Positions 31,075 to 40,567 of a stretch of DNA of 50,455 bases are shown piece by piece; position 1 is the first letter of the stretch, and every line of letters starts with the position of its first letter. Origin of the DNA: Planctomycetota bacterium (GTDB taxonomy: Bacteria > Planctomycetota > E44-bin39). The stretch lies in contig SOJX01000002.1 in the NCBI GenBank assembly GCA_004376375.1, positions 1 through 50,455 on the forward strand, read 5' to 3'. The position numbers and the translations under genes are program-made. The notes under the pieces were generated by a model. It was not told the origin of the DNA, searched no databases, and saw nothing but the letters and a program-made list of their open reading frames with translations.

Positions 31075-32276
31075 TGCCCGCGGTGAAGAATTCAACGGCA
31101 GCTTGCACCGTCATCATACTCATTGCCGCAGCCTGCATGTTTCCTGACACGGCGATTGCGGCGGGGGCGTTTTTCCCGCAGTCGGGCAAAACGGCTCCGA
31201 CGATAGCCAAGGTGCAGTGTGCGGTTCTCCTCGACAGCGGACAGGTGACGATGGTGCTGCAGCCGTATTACTCGGGCGACCGCGAGCCGTTCGCGTGGGT
31301 GATACCCGTTCCCGCCCTGCCGGGTACGGATTGTGCGAATACTCTTTCGCCGAATCCTTTTCCCGCGATGAATATACGGACCGACCCGACCCTCGGCGTG
31401 GTTTACTTTGAAGAAATCCTGGATTTAGGCCTTTCAGGCGGATGTGCCGGCGCAAAAGAAAAGGAAAAACGGACAGGCGGGAACGCCTTTGTCTACTACC
31501 GCAATGTGACGAAACTCATAATGAGCAACGTTTATACGCTGACGCGCGTCACTAATTCGCTGGATAACACGCTCGAGCAGTGGCTTGGCGCAAACGGCTA
31601 CGAATCTGCCGGCGCGCTTGCACTGGGTGCGGATTACCTGAGCCGCGGATGGCACTTCGTTGTAGTTGAAGTTACCCCACAGCCTGACGTGTCACTGGCC
31701 TATAACGAGGCGATGATGCCGCTTGCCCTCGATTTCAGCGCGTCGAACATCGTACTCCCGCTCAAGGCGATGGCGCTGAACATCGCGGACGAGGCGATGG
31801 TTACGGTTTTCATTTTTGCCGACCTCAGGATGCACGTTACGAACTACGGTGTCAGCGGCTTTTCCGGGCCGCGGACCGTGCAGAGTTCTTACGACTCCGT
31901 TATCCGGGCGCAGTCGCGCGGCCGCTTTATTCTGGAATACGTCGACTACTCGCCGATGGAAGAGTTTGAGGACCTTTCCATTGCATCGGTTATAACGCGG
32001 CCCTACATGCTGACCCGGATGACCGGCACGTTCCCCGCCGAAGGCATCTACGATGATGTCGAGATGGTTTTCTGGCCGAACAACCGCACCGTGCACCCCG
32101 TATCCTATATTACGTTTACCCCGGGCCTGACCGGACGCCCCGGTTCGGGGAGCGGACCGGGCGGCTGGCCGCTTGCGCCGATTGCCGTTTTTCTTGTCGC
32201 TATTTTCATTTTCCGGATTGTTCGTCGTGCCGGCGTCCCGCGTCATTCCAATTTCGGATTGCAGATTTCGGAATAA
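31074..32276 (+). CDS. DUF2330-like exported membrane protein
   Basis: A 400-residue protein with an N-terminal signal (TVIILIAAACMFPDTAIAAG) and a C-terminal membrane helix (PLAPIAVFLVAIFIFRIVRR), so most of it is exported and tethered. The body (AVLLDSGQVTMVLQPYYSGD, EPFAWVIPVPALPG) matches the DUF2330 type, known from Deltaproteobacteria, Planctomycetes and others, with no known function. The stop codon lies inside the first unit of an 8-bp tandem repeat that continues 75 bases beyond the gene. Confidence 0.65.
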   Translation: MPAVKNSTAACTVIILIAAACMFPDTAIAAGAFFPQSGKTAPTIAKVQCAVLLDSGQVTMVLQPYYSGDREPFAWVIPVPALPGTDCANTLSPNPFPAMNIRTDPTLGVVYFEEILDLGLSGGCAGAKEKEKRTGGNAFVYYRNVTKLIMSNVYTLTRVTNSLDNTLEQWLGANGYESAGALALGADYLSRGWHFVVVEVTPQPDVSLAYNEAMMPLALDFSASNIVLPLKAMALNIADEAMVTVFIFADLRMHVTNYGVSGFSGPRTVQSSYDSVIRAQSRGRFILEYVDYSPMEEFEDLSIASVITRPYMLTRMTGTFPAEGIYDDVEMVFWPNNRTVHPVSYITFTPGLTGRPGSGSGPGGWPLAPIAVFLVAIFIFRIVRRAGVPRHSNFGLQISE

Positions 32277-32358
32277 CCGAATAACCGAATAACCGAATAA
32301 CTGAATAACTGAATAACTGAATAACTGAATAACTGAATAACTGAATAACTGAATAAAG
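32271..32358. repeat. Tandem 8-bp repeat (GAATAACC / GAATAACT)
   Basis: Three units of GAATAACC and seven of GAATAACT follow without interruption (32271-32350), plus a partial unit. The TAA inside the first unit is the stop codon of the preceding gene. Because 8 is not a multiple of 3 the array supplies stops in every forward frame. The same style of repeat, with a related unit on the other strand, lies at 50239-50334. Confidence 0.9.
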
Positions 32359-32366
32359 GCTTTGTC

Positions 32367-33656
32367 TTGAAACATATCCGCAACCAGATAGAAGAAGCCG
32401 GCGGGCGCGTATTCCGTTTCGGGGGCGCGGTGCGGGACGCGGCTCTCGACCGCGAGCCGAGGAACATAGATTTTCTCGTGGCCGACCTCGACGCGGAAAA
32501 ACTTGAAGAAATTCTCGGCAGCCACGGCACGGTGAGAGATACCGGCCTCGATGTGCCCGCGTTCGCGTTTCGCCGGAAGGGCGCGGCTGAGGAGCAGGCC
32601 ACGTTTACCCCGGCACGGGGCGCTTCCATCGAAGAAGACCTCGGCCGCTCTGACTTTACGATAAACGCGATGGCGGTCGACCTCAAAACGGGCGAGCGGA
32701 TAGACCCTTTCGACGGCGCTTCCGACCTGCATGGGCGATGGCTCAGGGCGGTAACGGATACGGTTTTCGAGGATTCGCCGATACGGCTTATTCGTACTTC
32801 CCAGATAGCGGTCCGCCTGAAGTTCCAGGTCGACCGCGGGACGGCGGACCTGATGTATTCTTCCGCAAAACTTGCCCGCAACCTGGAGCCGGATGAGATA
32901 TGGCCGGAAATCGTAAAACTGCTTACCCTTGGCGAACGGCCTTCTTTCGGTTTCAACATCTGGCGGGCCACCGGCGTGCTCGGTATTCTCCTGAAACCGC
33001 TTGCCGACTGCGATGTGAGTCTTGGGAAAAAGAGAATTCCCAATGTGCTGGACCACATGCTCGTTGCCCTGGACTCGACGCCCTCGACGAAGCTCAGGGT
33101 GAGGCTCGCCGCGCTCCTGCACGACCTCGGCAAGCCGGGGACCTACCAGGAAGCCGAGGACGAGGAAGAGTCGTTCATCGGCCATCCGGGTCTCGGCGCC
33201 AAACTTGCCGGCAAGCTGCTCAAACGCCTCGGCGCTCCCAAAGACCTTGCCAAAGACGTCAAGCACCTCATACGCAACCACATGTTCAACGACGCGTTCG
33301 ATCTTTCGGACTCGGCCGTGCGCAGACTGCTCGACAGGGTCGGTCCTGACATGATCGGCGACCTTTTCGACATGCGTTTCGGAGACCGCATCGCTTCGGG
33401 CAAGCCGCGGCTGGCGATGGGGAAGCTGGGCTCGCTCAGGACGCGCATCGAGCGGATGCTCGCGGGCGAGCCCGACAAGCCGAGCGTGAAAGACCTTGCC
33501 GTGAACGGTAAAGACCTGATGGAAGCGCTCGATATCGAGCCCGGCCCCGAGGTCGGCCGCATCCTCCGCGAGCTTTTCGAAAGAGTCCTCTTTGATCCCG
33601 ACCTGAATAAAAAAAGCAAACTGCTTAAACTGGCGCGGGAGATTAACAAGAGTTGA
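32367..33656 (+). CDS. tRNA nucleotidyltransferase / poly(A) polymerase family protein with HD domain
   Basis: A 429-residue class II nucleotidyltransferase. The N-terminal palm has GGRVFRFGGAVRDAALDRE and NIDFLVADLD, followed by SDFTINAMAVDLKTGERIDP and EDSPIRLIRTSQIAVRL as in CCA-adding enzymes. The C-terminal half has an HD domain (RLAALLHDLGKPG). The likely job is CCA addition or repair at tRNA 3' ends. The start codon in this track is TTG (32367), just after the 8-bp repeat array. Confidence 0.85.
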   Translation: MKHIRNQIEEAGGRVFRFGGAVRDAALDREPRNIDFLVADLDAEKLEEILGSHGTVRDTGLDVPAFAFRRKGAAEEQATFTPARGASIEEDLGRSDFTINAMAVDLKTGERIDPFDGASDLHGRWLRAVTDTVFEDSPIRLIRTSQIAVRLKFQVDRGTADLMYSSAKLARNLEPDEIWPEIVKLLTLGERPSFGFNIWRATGVLGILLKPLADCDVSLGKKRIPNVLDHMLVALDSTPSTKLRVRLAALLHDLGKPGTYQEAEDEEESFIGHPGLGAKLAGKLLKRLGAPKDLAKDVKHLIRNHMFNDAFDLSDSAVRRLLDRVGPDMIGDLFDMRFGDRIASGKPRLAMGKLGSLRTRIERMLAGEPDKPSVKDLAVNGKDLMEALDIEPGPEVGRILRELFERVLFDPDLNKKSKLLKLAREINKS

Positions 33657-33721
33657 ATAATGATATGGTGTATTGCGGATTAAAATAGAATAAAGCCGAT
33701 TGAAATGCTACAACCTTCCGC

Positions 33722-34579
33722 ATGATATGGCTTGCCCTGTCCGTTCTGTCGTCCGTAATCTTCGGCTCCTCTCTCAAGATTGCAGAAAAAGCCGGCCGCG
33801 ACCGGGTCGTTGTCGCCTTTGCGAATTACTTGTTCGGGGCGGTCCTTGCAGCAATCTATCTTCTCGTTTATGCGGGGTGGCGGATTTCGTGGCCGACGGT
33901 TTATGTCGGCGCGATTGCCGGCGTAACCTGGGTGGCCGGTCTTATCACGCTGATGGTCGGCATAAAGGAAGTCGGCCTGGCCTATGCGGTTTCGCTCGCA
34001 AGGCTTGCCGTTCTTATCCCGGTGGCTGCATGTCTAATCTTATGGGATGAACAACTCGTCGGAATCCAGATAGTCGGCGTCGTCCTCGTCTGTGTCGCCA
34101 TGCTTGCACTGTGCTCCCGCGCGGCGAAGCGTGAAGGGAAAATTACAACATGGGGCGTCACGCTGCTGGTTATGATTTTTCTCGCGCACGGCTGCGTTAA
34201 ATTTGTGATGAAGCTCTACAAGGAAGTGGCTGTCAATAAAATCGGTCACGTCGAGACCGCGGCGTACATGATGGTGCTGTTCATCAGCGCGGCGATATTG
34301 ACCGGTATCTGGACATTTGCCGCACGGAAAAAAGTGAAGGCCGGGGATTTTATTTATGGCGCGGCAGCGGGTATCCCCAATATCCTCACCGGCGGTTTTC
34401 TGATCCTGGCTCTGGATGCGCTTCCGGGCTCGATCGTTTTTTCATTCTGGGACGGCGTCTGCGTTTTTCTGCTGTCGATTCTAGGCGTTGTGGTCTGGAA
34501 AGAAAAACTCGGCGTTCGAGGGGTGGCGGGGATTGTGCTAACTCTTATTGCGCTTGTATTAATAAAATGGGGCGAATGA
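33722..34579 (+). CDS. EamA/DMT-type transporter
   Basis: A 285-residue membrane protein with about ten hydrophobic helices arranged as two halves, of the drug/metabolite transporter superfamily. Examples are VYVGAIAGVTWVAGLITLMV and GIVLTLIALVLIKWG at the C-terminus. The substrate is unknown. It is a single gene, convergent with the radical SAM gene, the two stops only about five bases apart. Confidence 0.75.
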   Translation: MIWLALSVLSSVIFGSSLKIAEKAGRDRVVVAFANYLFGAVLAAIYLLVYAGWRISWPTVYVGAIAGVTWVAGLITLMVGIKEVGLAYAVSLARLAVLIPVAACLILWDEQLVGIQIVGVVLVCVAMLALCSRAAKREGKITTWGVTLLVMIFLAHGCVKFVMKLYKEVAVNKIGHVETAAYMMVLFISAAILTGIWTFAARKKVKAGDFIYGAAAGIPNILTGGFLILALDALPGSIVFSFWDGVCVFLLSILGVVVWKEKLGVRGVAGIVLTLIALVLIKWGE

Positions 34580-34583
34580 AACC

Positions 34584-36011
34584 CTAGCCGCGGAGGAATG
34601 CTATCCCCGCCGAAATGTAATACCTGAGTTCCCGCACGCTGGCAATCTTTCTCAGACGTCCGGCGATGCTGCGCCCCGAGAAAAGGTACTTGCGGAGGAT
34701 GCGGCGCTGGTGGCGGACAAGCTCTTCGCCGGTGAAATGTTTCGCCCGCCACGGCGGCGGCTCGCCGTAGAAGAGATATCTGTCCCACGGCACATCGTCT
34801 GAAAGGAGTTTTTCTTTCAGCATTATTTCACGTAGCCGCGTGCCCGGCAATGGAACGGCTATTGAAAGAAAAAGGATGTCCGGCCTGATGCGGCGGATAA
34901 GTTTCTCCGTTTCGGCGAAGTCCTCCCAGGTTTCATCGGGGTGGCTTGTGAGCATGAAATCGGCTTCGATGTTTTTTATCCCCGCCCGGTGGAGCGCGTC
35001 GAAGGCTGTGATGATGTTTTCCCCGCTTGCGCCTTTCCCTATCAGTTTTCGAATCCGCCCGCTACCCGATTCCCCGCCCATTGCCGCGCCCGTGCAGCCG
35101 CACTTCGACAGGTGCAGCGCGAGTTCGTAATCCGTTTTTCTCGCCCTCATGGTCACGCTGAAGGTCAGGCTGCGTTTGCGGAAAACCTCCGCGATCGCGG
35201 CGGCGCGGTCGCGGTCCGCGTTAAAGGTATCGTCAAGCACAACGAAATGCCGCGCACCGTAGGTTGAAACCAGCTCGTTTATTTCCTTTTTAACAGATTC
35301 GACCGGTTTTGCCCTGACCCCTTTTCCGTGTACGACGCCGCAGGCGCAGAAGATGCACGATGCAGGACATCCCCGCGCGGTGACGATTTCCTGAAGCTTC
35401 AGGACGTCGCGGGAGAACCCGCGGTAGGACTGGCCGCGATATTTCTTCATCGGAAGGATGTGCCGCGCGGGCGGCGGCAGCAGGTCCAGATTTTCAAGCG
35501 GTGCAGGGCGTTCGTTTATAACAGGTTCACCGCTCCGGTCCCGGCAGGCGGTTCCGGGAGTCTTCTCATCCCAACCATTTTCAAGGCCGGCAAGGAGCGG
35601 AAGTTCGCCCTCGCCGATGACGACCCGGTCGATTTCGGCGCATTCGAGTAACGTCCGCTCGGGCAGCGCAGATGCGTGCGGTCCGCCGATTACAACCGTA
35701 GTTGAAGGGTGAATTTCTTTTGCCTTTTTCGCCAGCCGGTAGGCTTCGGGCACCTGGGGCGTCATGGCGGTAAAGGCAATTGTGTCAGGCCTGTCCCGCC
35801 GTATTTTTTCTTCAAAAGATTTTTCGACCTCAACGTCAAGGTCGAGGATATCTGCTTTTCCTCCCGCGCGCAGGGCGACGGCGGCGAGCATGGCAAGGTT
35901 CAGCGGTGGTTGGGTCGAAACGAACGGCAGGTGTTTTACATACAGCCTCGGCCGCACGAAAAGCGCAGACGATTTGCTTGAAAATCTGAATTCAGGATCG
36001 TATCTTTCCAC
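34584..36011 (-). CDS. Cobalamin-binding-type radical SAM protein
   Basis: A 475-residue protein. The N-terminus (PPLNLAMLAAVALRAGG, IAFTAMTPQVPEAYRLAK, TTVVIGGPHASALPE) resembles a B12-binding domain of the BchE/MiaB-like group. The radical SAM motif CPASCIFC (CxxxCxxC) lies near residue 215. Chemistry is probably methylation or ring formation on an unknown substrate. The start is GTG at 36011; the predicted promoter would begin transcription almost at that codon, so the mRNA may be leaderless. No related pathway gene is adjacent. Confidence 0.8.
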   Translation of the reverse strand: MERYDPEFRFSSKSSALFVRPRLYVKHLPFVSTQPPLNLAMLAAVALRAGGKADILDLDVEVEKSFEEKIRRDRPDTIAFTAMTPQVPEAYRLAKKAKEIHPSTTVVIGGPHASALPERTLLECAEIDRVVIGEGELPLLAGLENGWDEKTPGTACRDRSGEPVINERPAPLENLDLLPPPARHILPMKKYRGQSYRGFSRDVLKLQEIVTARGCPASCIFCACGVVHGKGVRAKPVESVKKEINELVSTYGARHFVVLDDTFNADRDRAAAIAEVFRKRSLTFSVTMRARKTDYELALHLSKCGCTGAAMGGESGSGRIRKLIGKGASGENIITAFDALHRAGIKNIEADFMLTSHPDETWEDFAETEKLIRRIRPDILFLSIAVPLPGTRLREIMLKEKLLSDDVPWDRYLFYGEPPPWRAKHFTGEELVRHQRRILRKYLFSGRSIAGRLRKIASVRELRYYISAGIAFLRG

Positions 36012-36017
36012 ATGGGC

Positions 36018-36046
36018 ATTTTACATGTGAAAGCGGGCAAGTGCAA
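36018..36046 (-). promoter_or_regulatory. Promoter of the radical SAM gene, close to the start codon
   Basis: Minus strand TTGCAC (36046-36041), 17 bases, TAAAAT (36023-36018). Transcription would begin at about 36011, the first base of the GTG start codon, so a leaderless transcript is possible. Confidence 0.45.
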
Positions 36047-36081
36047 CCGGCATGTCGGTGAAAGATGAAAGCTGGAAGCTT

Positions 36082-36924
36082 TTATTCCTTGCCGGGCTTG
36101 TAAATTTCAGAGAAGTTTTCCAGGAACTCGCCGAAATCTTTCTTGAGGTGAGCGCGCGCCTCATTCAATATGCGGTTGCGGTCGGTGTCGTCTACTGTTC
36201 CGTCATCAAATTTGAAGTCTTTTCCAGTGTCCTGCGACTTGTCCCACAACTCAAAATCTGTCGTCTTGAAATAGAAATGGTACCGGAAAATGGTGTCGCA
36301 TTCGTTGTTCAGAAGGACCGACTTTAGCGGGTACTTAAGCCCGTCCTTTATCCGGTGAGCGTATCCTACGCGGACGAGCAGGAGGCCGTCAAATTCTTCC
36401 TTTTCCTTGTTAAGTAGAGCAAGGATTTCCCGCGCCTTAAGCCCGAGAAGGTCGAATTCCTCCGGGTCGATCAGCTTGACTTCAAGCCCGCGTGTTCGCA
36501 ATTCGTGTGCGAAGCTGTAAAGCAGGTCGGAATCCAGGTCCAGGAAAAGTTGGGGCATGTCGGGAATTGTGTCCCATTTGACGAACAAAAGCGGCAGGTT
36601 CTCGTTGTAAGGGAAAACCATGCCGAGGGTAATCGCCTGAAGCACGCCGTAGCCGTAATACCAGCCCGGCACCTCAACGTTGTGGCGCGACCACGCACTC
36701 GGGCCGTAGAAATATCCGGCTTCCGTATAGAAGGGGATAAGCGCGATTCGGCTCGGCAGTTCCTGGGTGAGCTTTTCGTCGTACCACTTCTTGGTATTCG
36801 GGCTCCACAGGCCCGGATGGGAGAGAAGAATACAGCCATTGCCCAGGAACAGGACGCAGGCGAGAGAAAGTACGCAAAGGCTTCTGGCGATGGAGAGAGT
36901 CGGAATTCGGTTTGTTTTTCTCAT
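36082..36924 (-). CDS. Lipoprotein of unknown function
   Basis: A 280-residue protein. The ATG at 36924 (after AGAAGGAC) gives a signal sequence with lipobox (LSLACVLFLGNGC), so it should be anchored in the envelope. The mature part is mixed, with aromatic-rich stretches (FYTEAGYFYGPSAWSRHN) and acidic repeats (LKDGLKYP region), and no known motif. It is divergent from the CHAT-TPR gene. A longer frame from 37014 lacks a ribosome binding site. Confidence 0.6.
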   Translation of the reverse strand: MRKTNRIPTLSIARSLCVLSLACVLFLGNGCILLSHPGLWSPNTKKWYDEKLTQELPSRIALIPFYTEAGYFYGPSAWSRHNVEVPGWYYGYGVLQAITLGMVFPYNENLPLLFVKWDTIPDMPQLFLDLDSDLLYSFAHELRTRGLEVKLIDPEEFDLLGLKAREILALLNKEKEEFDGLLLVRVGYAHRIKDGLKYPLKSVLLNNECDTIFRYHFYFKTTDFELWDKSQDTGKDFKFDDGTVDDTDRNRILNEARAHLKKDFGEFLENFSEIYKPGKE

Positions 36925-37055
36925 GTCCTTCTGCTCCAGTAAGTCCGGGACCGAAAGTCCATATATTATCTCATAACCCGAATACTTCATATCATACATT
37001 CCCGCCTCCCACAAGAAAAAACCTTCCGTCGAATATGCGGAGGCAAAGATTAACC

Positions 37056-37083
37056 TTGCATCAACGCGCCGCGGCGATAAAAT
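37056..37083 (+). promoter_or_regulatory. Possible promoter of the CHAT-TPR gene
   Basis: TTGCAT (37056-37061), 16 bases, TAAAAT (37078-37083), about 75 bases before the GTG start at 37159. The pattern is the same as for the STAS gene. Confidence 0.4.
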
Positions 37084-37158
37084 CGATTGGGTTGAGAACC
37101 TGGACTATCTCACCGCAAGGGACGTTAGTCTATCCGTCGCAGCCGGGAGCAGGTTTAC

Positions 37159-39168
37159 GTGGCCGAGTTGACAACGCAGTTTCATTTCAGGATAAGCGAC
37201 TCGGGGATCACCTCATACAGGGTCGAGCGCCTGGACGACCGCGGCAAAACCATCGCCGAGCATACTTTTTCCGCACCGGCCAATATCCCCGAGATGAGGC
37301 TCCACCGCCTGGATGAGATGCCTTATCCGCTGCCCCTTTCCGACGAGGACGCCCGCATACTTATCGGATACGGCGAGACGCTTTTCAGCTGCATTTTCCA
37401 GGACGATATTCTTGAGAGCTGGCGCATCATTCGGGAGCATGAAGACCCCATCCATATTGCCCTTGAAACGGGTACACCTGAGCTCGACTCTCTGCCGTGG
37501 GAGTTCTTCACCCATGGGGAACCTCTGCTTTTCAATGAGAAAATATCATTTTCACGGCGGTACGCGGCTGCGAGGGTGAAGCAGCTTCTCCCGCCCGCCA
37601 ACCGCCTGAATATTTCAGTCATGGCTCTGGACGGCGCCGCCGCGAGGCACTACGGCGATGCAGCCGCCCGTGCCCTCACCACTTTCGACATAACATCCGA
37701 TGTGATTGTACCGCGGGGCGGAGACGCTGTCGAGGCATGTCGGGAAATTGCCACGACCGGAACAACGGTCCTGATGTATGTCGGCCCGCCCGAGGAGCAG
37801 GCGCTAAGGGCGCTTGCCAGGTCGCGATATCTGAAGCTCCTGATGCTGATACCGACCGGAAGCGGCAGGAAAGGGAGTAGCTTGTCCGCCCGCACGCTTG
37901 AAACGCTCGCCCTTGAAGAGAAGATACCGTCGGTCGTTTCGCTGCACCGCCCGGCTGCGGACGGCTCGATACTGGATTTTCTGGAAGGATTTATCGAAGC
38001 GCTTGCGCGAGGCCTTTCGGTCTGTTCTGCCGTGTCGGAAGGGAGGCGGCATTCGCTGGTCTTAACTCCCGGAGACCTCAGCGTGCTGGGTATACGGACT
38101 TATATTGAGAGCGACGTAGAGGTGGTCGATGCGGAAGCGGTCAGGCAGGCCCGCCTGCGTAAAAAAACCAGGGTGATCACAGCCTCCAAGCTGACTGAGG
38201 ACCCGCGGCTGCGCGCCATGAAGCTCGGCAGGTTTGCCAACATGCTTCGCGACAGCGGTGAAATTGACAGAGCTATCGAGACATACCGCGAAACCGTTGC
38301 CGCGTTCAATGAGGCCGAGGACCCGTACAACGAGGCCGTCGCCCTCAACCAGCTCGGTACTCTGCTTACTTACAACGACCGCAACGAGGAGGCGATGGAG
38401 CCTCTTGAGAAGGCCATCGATATCAGGATGAAGATGGGCACGCTTGCCGAGGCGGAAATGTCGCTCAACCGTCTCGCGTACGCGGAAGCGGAGCTGGGGA
38501 AGCTGGAGGAGGCCGTTTCCCACTACCGGCAGGCGGCTGATATGAATCGCTCGCTCATGAGGCGGGAGCCGCTTGCCAACGTGCTCCTGCGTCTGGGTGG
38601 AGTCCTCAAGAACCAGGAAGACCCGGTAGAGGCGGAAAAGGTATTGCGCGAGTGCATTGCCCTTTCGCGCGATATCCCGAACCCCGCGCCCATCCTGGTT
38701 GATGCGTATTCTCATCTCGGATCGATTCTGCTCTCGCAGAAAAAGTTCGAGGAGGCGGAGAAGATATACCGTAGCTGCACTGATCTGGCGGATACTCTCG
38801 GCAACCGCGAGGAGATCGCGCTTGCCCAGAACAACCTTGGAAATATCCTTCAACGCCGGGGCGATTTCATCGGGGCAAGCGAGGCCTACCGCCGGGGGCT
38901 GGAGATTTTCAACGCCCTGGACCAGGAAACCGGCGCGGCAAGTTCGCTGCATAACCTTGCGGTGGTCGAGGAGAAGCTTGGAAACTCGGAAAAGGCGGTT
39001 GATTTCGCATACCGGGCGCGTGAGATTGCAAAACGTATTGGAAACAGCGCACTGGAGGAAGTTGTATCCAGGCAGCTTGACAGGTTGAAAGCCAATCTGG
39101 GCGCGGGGGAGTTCCGCAAGCTCTACAACGCTGCGATGGACAGCGCGCGCAGGATTGATACGGATTAG
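37159..39168 (+). CDS. Degenerate CHAT domain with TPR repeats
   Basis: A 669-residue protein beginning with GTG after GGGAGCAGG. Residues 1 to about 330 look like a CHAT (caspase-like) domain: LDSLPWEFFTHGEPLLFNEK, then the strands VLMYVGPPEEQ and LLMLIPTGSGRKG. In active CHAT proteases these strands carry GHG and a Cys; here they read VGPP and PTGS, so the catalytic His and Cys appear lost. Residues about 370-640 are six or more TPR repeats, such as LGRFANMLRDSGEIDRAIET and AQNNLGNILQRRGDFIGASE. It is probably a non-catalytic scaffold or sensor. The gene stands alone. Confidence 0.7.
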   Translation: MAELTTQFHFRISDSGITSYRVERLDDRGKTIAEHTFSAPANIPEMRLHRLDEMPYPLPLSDEDARILIGYGETLFSCIFQDDILESWRIIREHEDPIHIALETGTPELDSLPWEFFTHGEPLLFNEKISFSRRYAAARVKQLLPPANRLNISVMALDGAAARHYGDAAARALTTFDITSDVIVPRGGDAVEACREIATTGTTVLMYVGPPEEQALRALARSRYLKLLMLIPTGSGRKGSSLSARTLETLALEEKIPSVVSLHRPAADGSILDFLEGFIEALARGLSVCSAVSEGRRHSLVLTPGDLSVLGIRTYIESDVEVVDAEAVRQARLRKKTRVITASKLTEDPRLRAMKLGRFANMLRDSGEIDRAIETYRETVAAFNEAEDPYNEAVALNQLGTLLTYNDRNEEAMEPLEKAIDIRMKMGTLAEAEMSLNRLAYAEAELGKLEEAVSHYRQAADMNRSLMRREPLANVLLRLGGVLKNQEDPVEAEKVLRECIALSRDIPNPAPILVDAYSHLGSILLSQKKFEEAEKIYRSCTDLADTLGNREEIALAQNNLGNILQRRGDFIGASEAYRRGLEIFNALDQETGAASSLHNLAVVEEKLGNSEKAVDFAYRAREIAKRIGNSALEEVVSRQLDRLKANLGAGEFRKLYNAAMDSARRIDTD

Positions 39169-39192
39169 TGGCTGGTCGTTAGTAGTTGCTCG

Positions 39193-40401
39193 TTAGTCGC
39201 CGGATTTGCCTGCCTGAAGGTCGTATTCAAACTTGTCGAATGAAATTTTGAATCCTGAAACGGCGCCGCCGTCACGGCCCCACCAGCAGCGGTATGTCGT
39301 TCCGTTGTCGTATGTATTCGACCAGGCGACCGGCTCACTGCGGAGAGTTTCTTTACCGTCTTTATCACGGAACAGCAGGCTCCATTTCCCGCCTTCGGAA
39401 ATAAACCTGATTTCGAAATAAGTACCGGTCATTATATTGGCATGTGCCGCATTGATTTCGGAGCTTTCATACCCCGTGAACTTTCCGGCGGACCAGTTCC
39501 CGCCGCCGTTGCGGTAGTAGAGGCTGATATTCCCCTCTTCCCACGTGAGCCTGAACCGGTCGTCCGCTGCCGGGCCGAGCGCAAGTTTCGTGGTTTTTTC
39601 TCCGCCGTTCTGAACCAAGCCGAGAAGACAGAATTCGCCGAGCTTCGGCGGCTGGATAAGTTCGGTGTCCAACGTGACGACGAAAGAATTACCCGCAAAG
39701 ACCGGCAGCCGGTTTTCGATCATGCCGTGGGTTGCGGTTGCAGGATGGCTCGAAGGTATATTAAGGGACATGACAAGCCGTTTGCCTTTGATTGCATATT
39801 TCTGTAGAAAAATAGCCGGTCCTTTTCTCTCGTCCGTCTCAATCGAAGAGTGAGCTTGTGCGAGCCACTCCGGAAGTTGAGGTCCGCTGAAGTCCGTGAT
39901 ATAGTGCTTCCCGAGCGGTTTGCTGTTGTCCACGGTGAACGGGGTGGTGATCGCCAGGGGTATGTGCCGGCCCTGCCCTGAAAGGATGCTTAGACGAAGC
40001 AAGACGTTTGTGAATGGCGCATAGGTCCCGATCCGGTTACGTACGGAGTCCCAATTTATTATATGTGAACGCGGTACGTTGTCGATTTCAATAAATCTCC
40101 AGATTCGACGGGGCTTTTTTCGAACCGGTGTGTTTGCGTAGATCACGGGGCGAAAAGTACTGCCGCCGTCGGTCGAATACTCCAGCGTATAGGCGGTATA
40201 TATCGGCATCCTCCGTTTTATATAGAGCTTTACTTTGACAATCCCTTTTACCGGCTTTTTAGGCGTTTCAAGCTTCGCCTCGAGCCCGACGAGGATTCCG
40301 CTGCGCTCTATGAGCAGCCCGCCTTTGGTGGGGGTCTCGCACCCGGCGGCCGCACACAGCGCGGAAAACAGCAGCATTTTCGTCAGGCGGAAAACCGGCA
40401 T
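39193..40401 (-). CDS. Lipoprotein with concanavalin-like C-terminal region
   Basis: A 402-residue protein. The ATG at 40401 follows GGGGAGAAAAAG; the signal ends in the lipobox LCAAAGC. A central section (LEYSTDGGSTFRPVIYAN) resembles repeats of secreted beta-sandwich proteins. The C-terminal 170 residues (FRLTWEEGNISLYYRNGGG, YFEIRFISEGGKWSLLFRDK) suggest a concanavalin/LamG-like beta-sandwich. Carbohydrate binding is likely (inference); no catalytic residues are seen. It is convergent with the CHAT-TPR gene. Confidence 0.55.
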   Translation of the reverse strand: MPVFRLTKMLLFSALCAAAGCETPTKGGLLIERSGILVGLEAKLETPKKPVKGIVKVKLYIKRRMPIYTAYTLEYSTDGGSTFRPVIYANTPVRKKPRRIWRFIEIDNVPRSHIINWDSVRNRIGTYAPFTNVLLRLSILSGQGRHIPLAITTPFTVDNSKPLGKHYITDFSGPQLPEWLAQAHSSIETDERKGPAIFLQKYAIKGKRLVMSLNIPSSHPATATHGMIENRLPVFAGNSFVVTLDTELIQPPKLGEFCLLGLVQNGGEKTTKLALGPAADDRFRLTWEEGNISLYYRNGGGNWSAGKFTGYESSEINAAHANIMTGTYFEIRFISEGGKWSLLFRDKDGKETLRSEPVAWSNTYDNGTTYRCWWGRDGGAVSGFKISFDKFEYDLQAGKSGD

Positions 40402-40448
40402 ATTCTTTTTCTCCCCGCACACAATGCCAGACTGGCGAAACTGATATT

Positions 40449-40476
40449 ATAATACAGGCTCACGCGGCAAGTGCAA
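40449..40476 (-). promoter_or_regulatory. Possible promoter of the lipoprotein gene
   Basis: Minus strand TTGCAC (40476-40471), 16 bases, TATTAT (40454-40449), about 45 bases upstream of the ATG at 40401. Confidence 0.45.
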
Positions 40477-40508
40477 ACGAATTGCCCCCTGCCTCGCCGA
40501 CAAATATC

Positions 40509-40537
40509 TTGACTACCCAGTCTTTCAATTGTACATT
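40509..40537 (+). promoter_or_regulatory. Promoter of the B3/B4 domain gene
   Basis: TTGACT (40509-40514), 17 bases, TACATT (40532-40537), about 30 bases before the ATG at 40568. Confidence 0.45.
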
Positions 40538-40567
40538 TTGGTGATCGTCTTTACGTGTGGAAAAATC

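Noticed and set aside
32271..32358. CRISPR array
   Set aside because: The units are 8 bp and contiguous with no spacers; likewise at 50239.
31692..33281. Minus-strand frame of 529 codons across two genes and the 8-bp repeat
   Set aside because: Its middle is the translated tandem repeat, and it lies opposite two recognisable genes.
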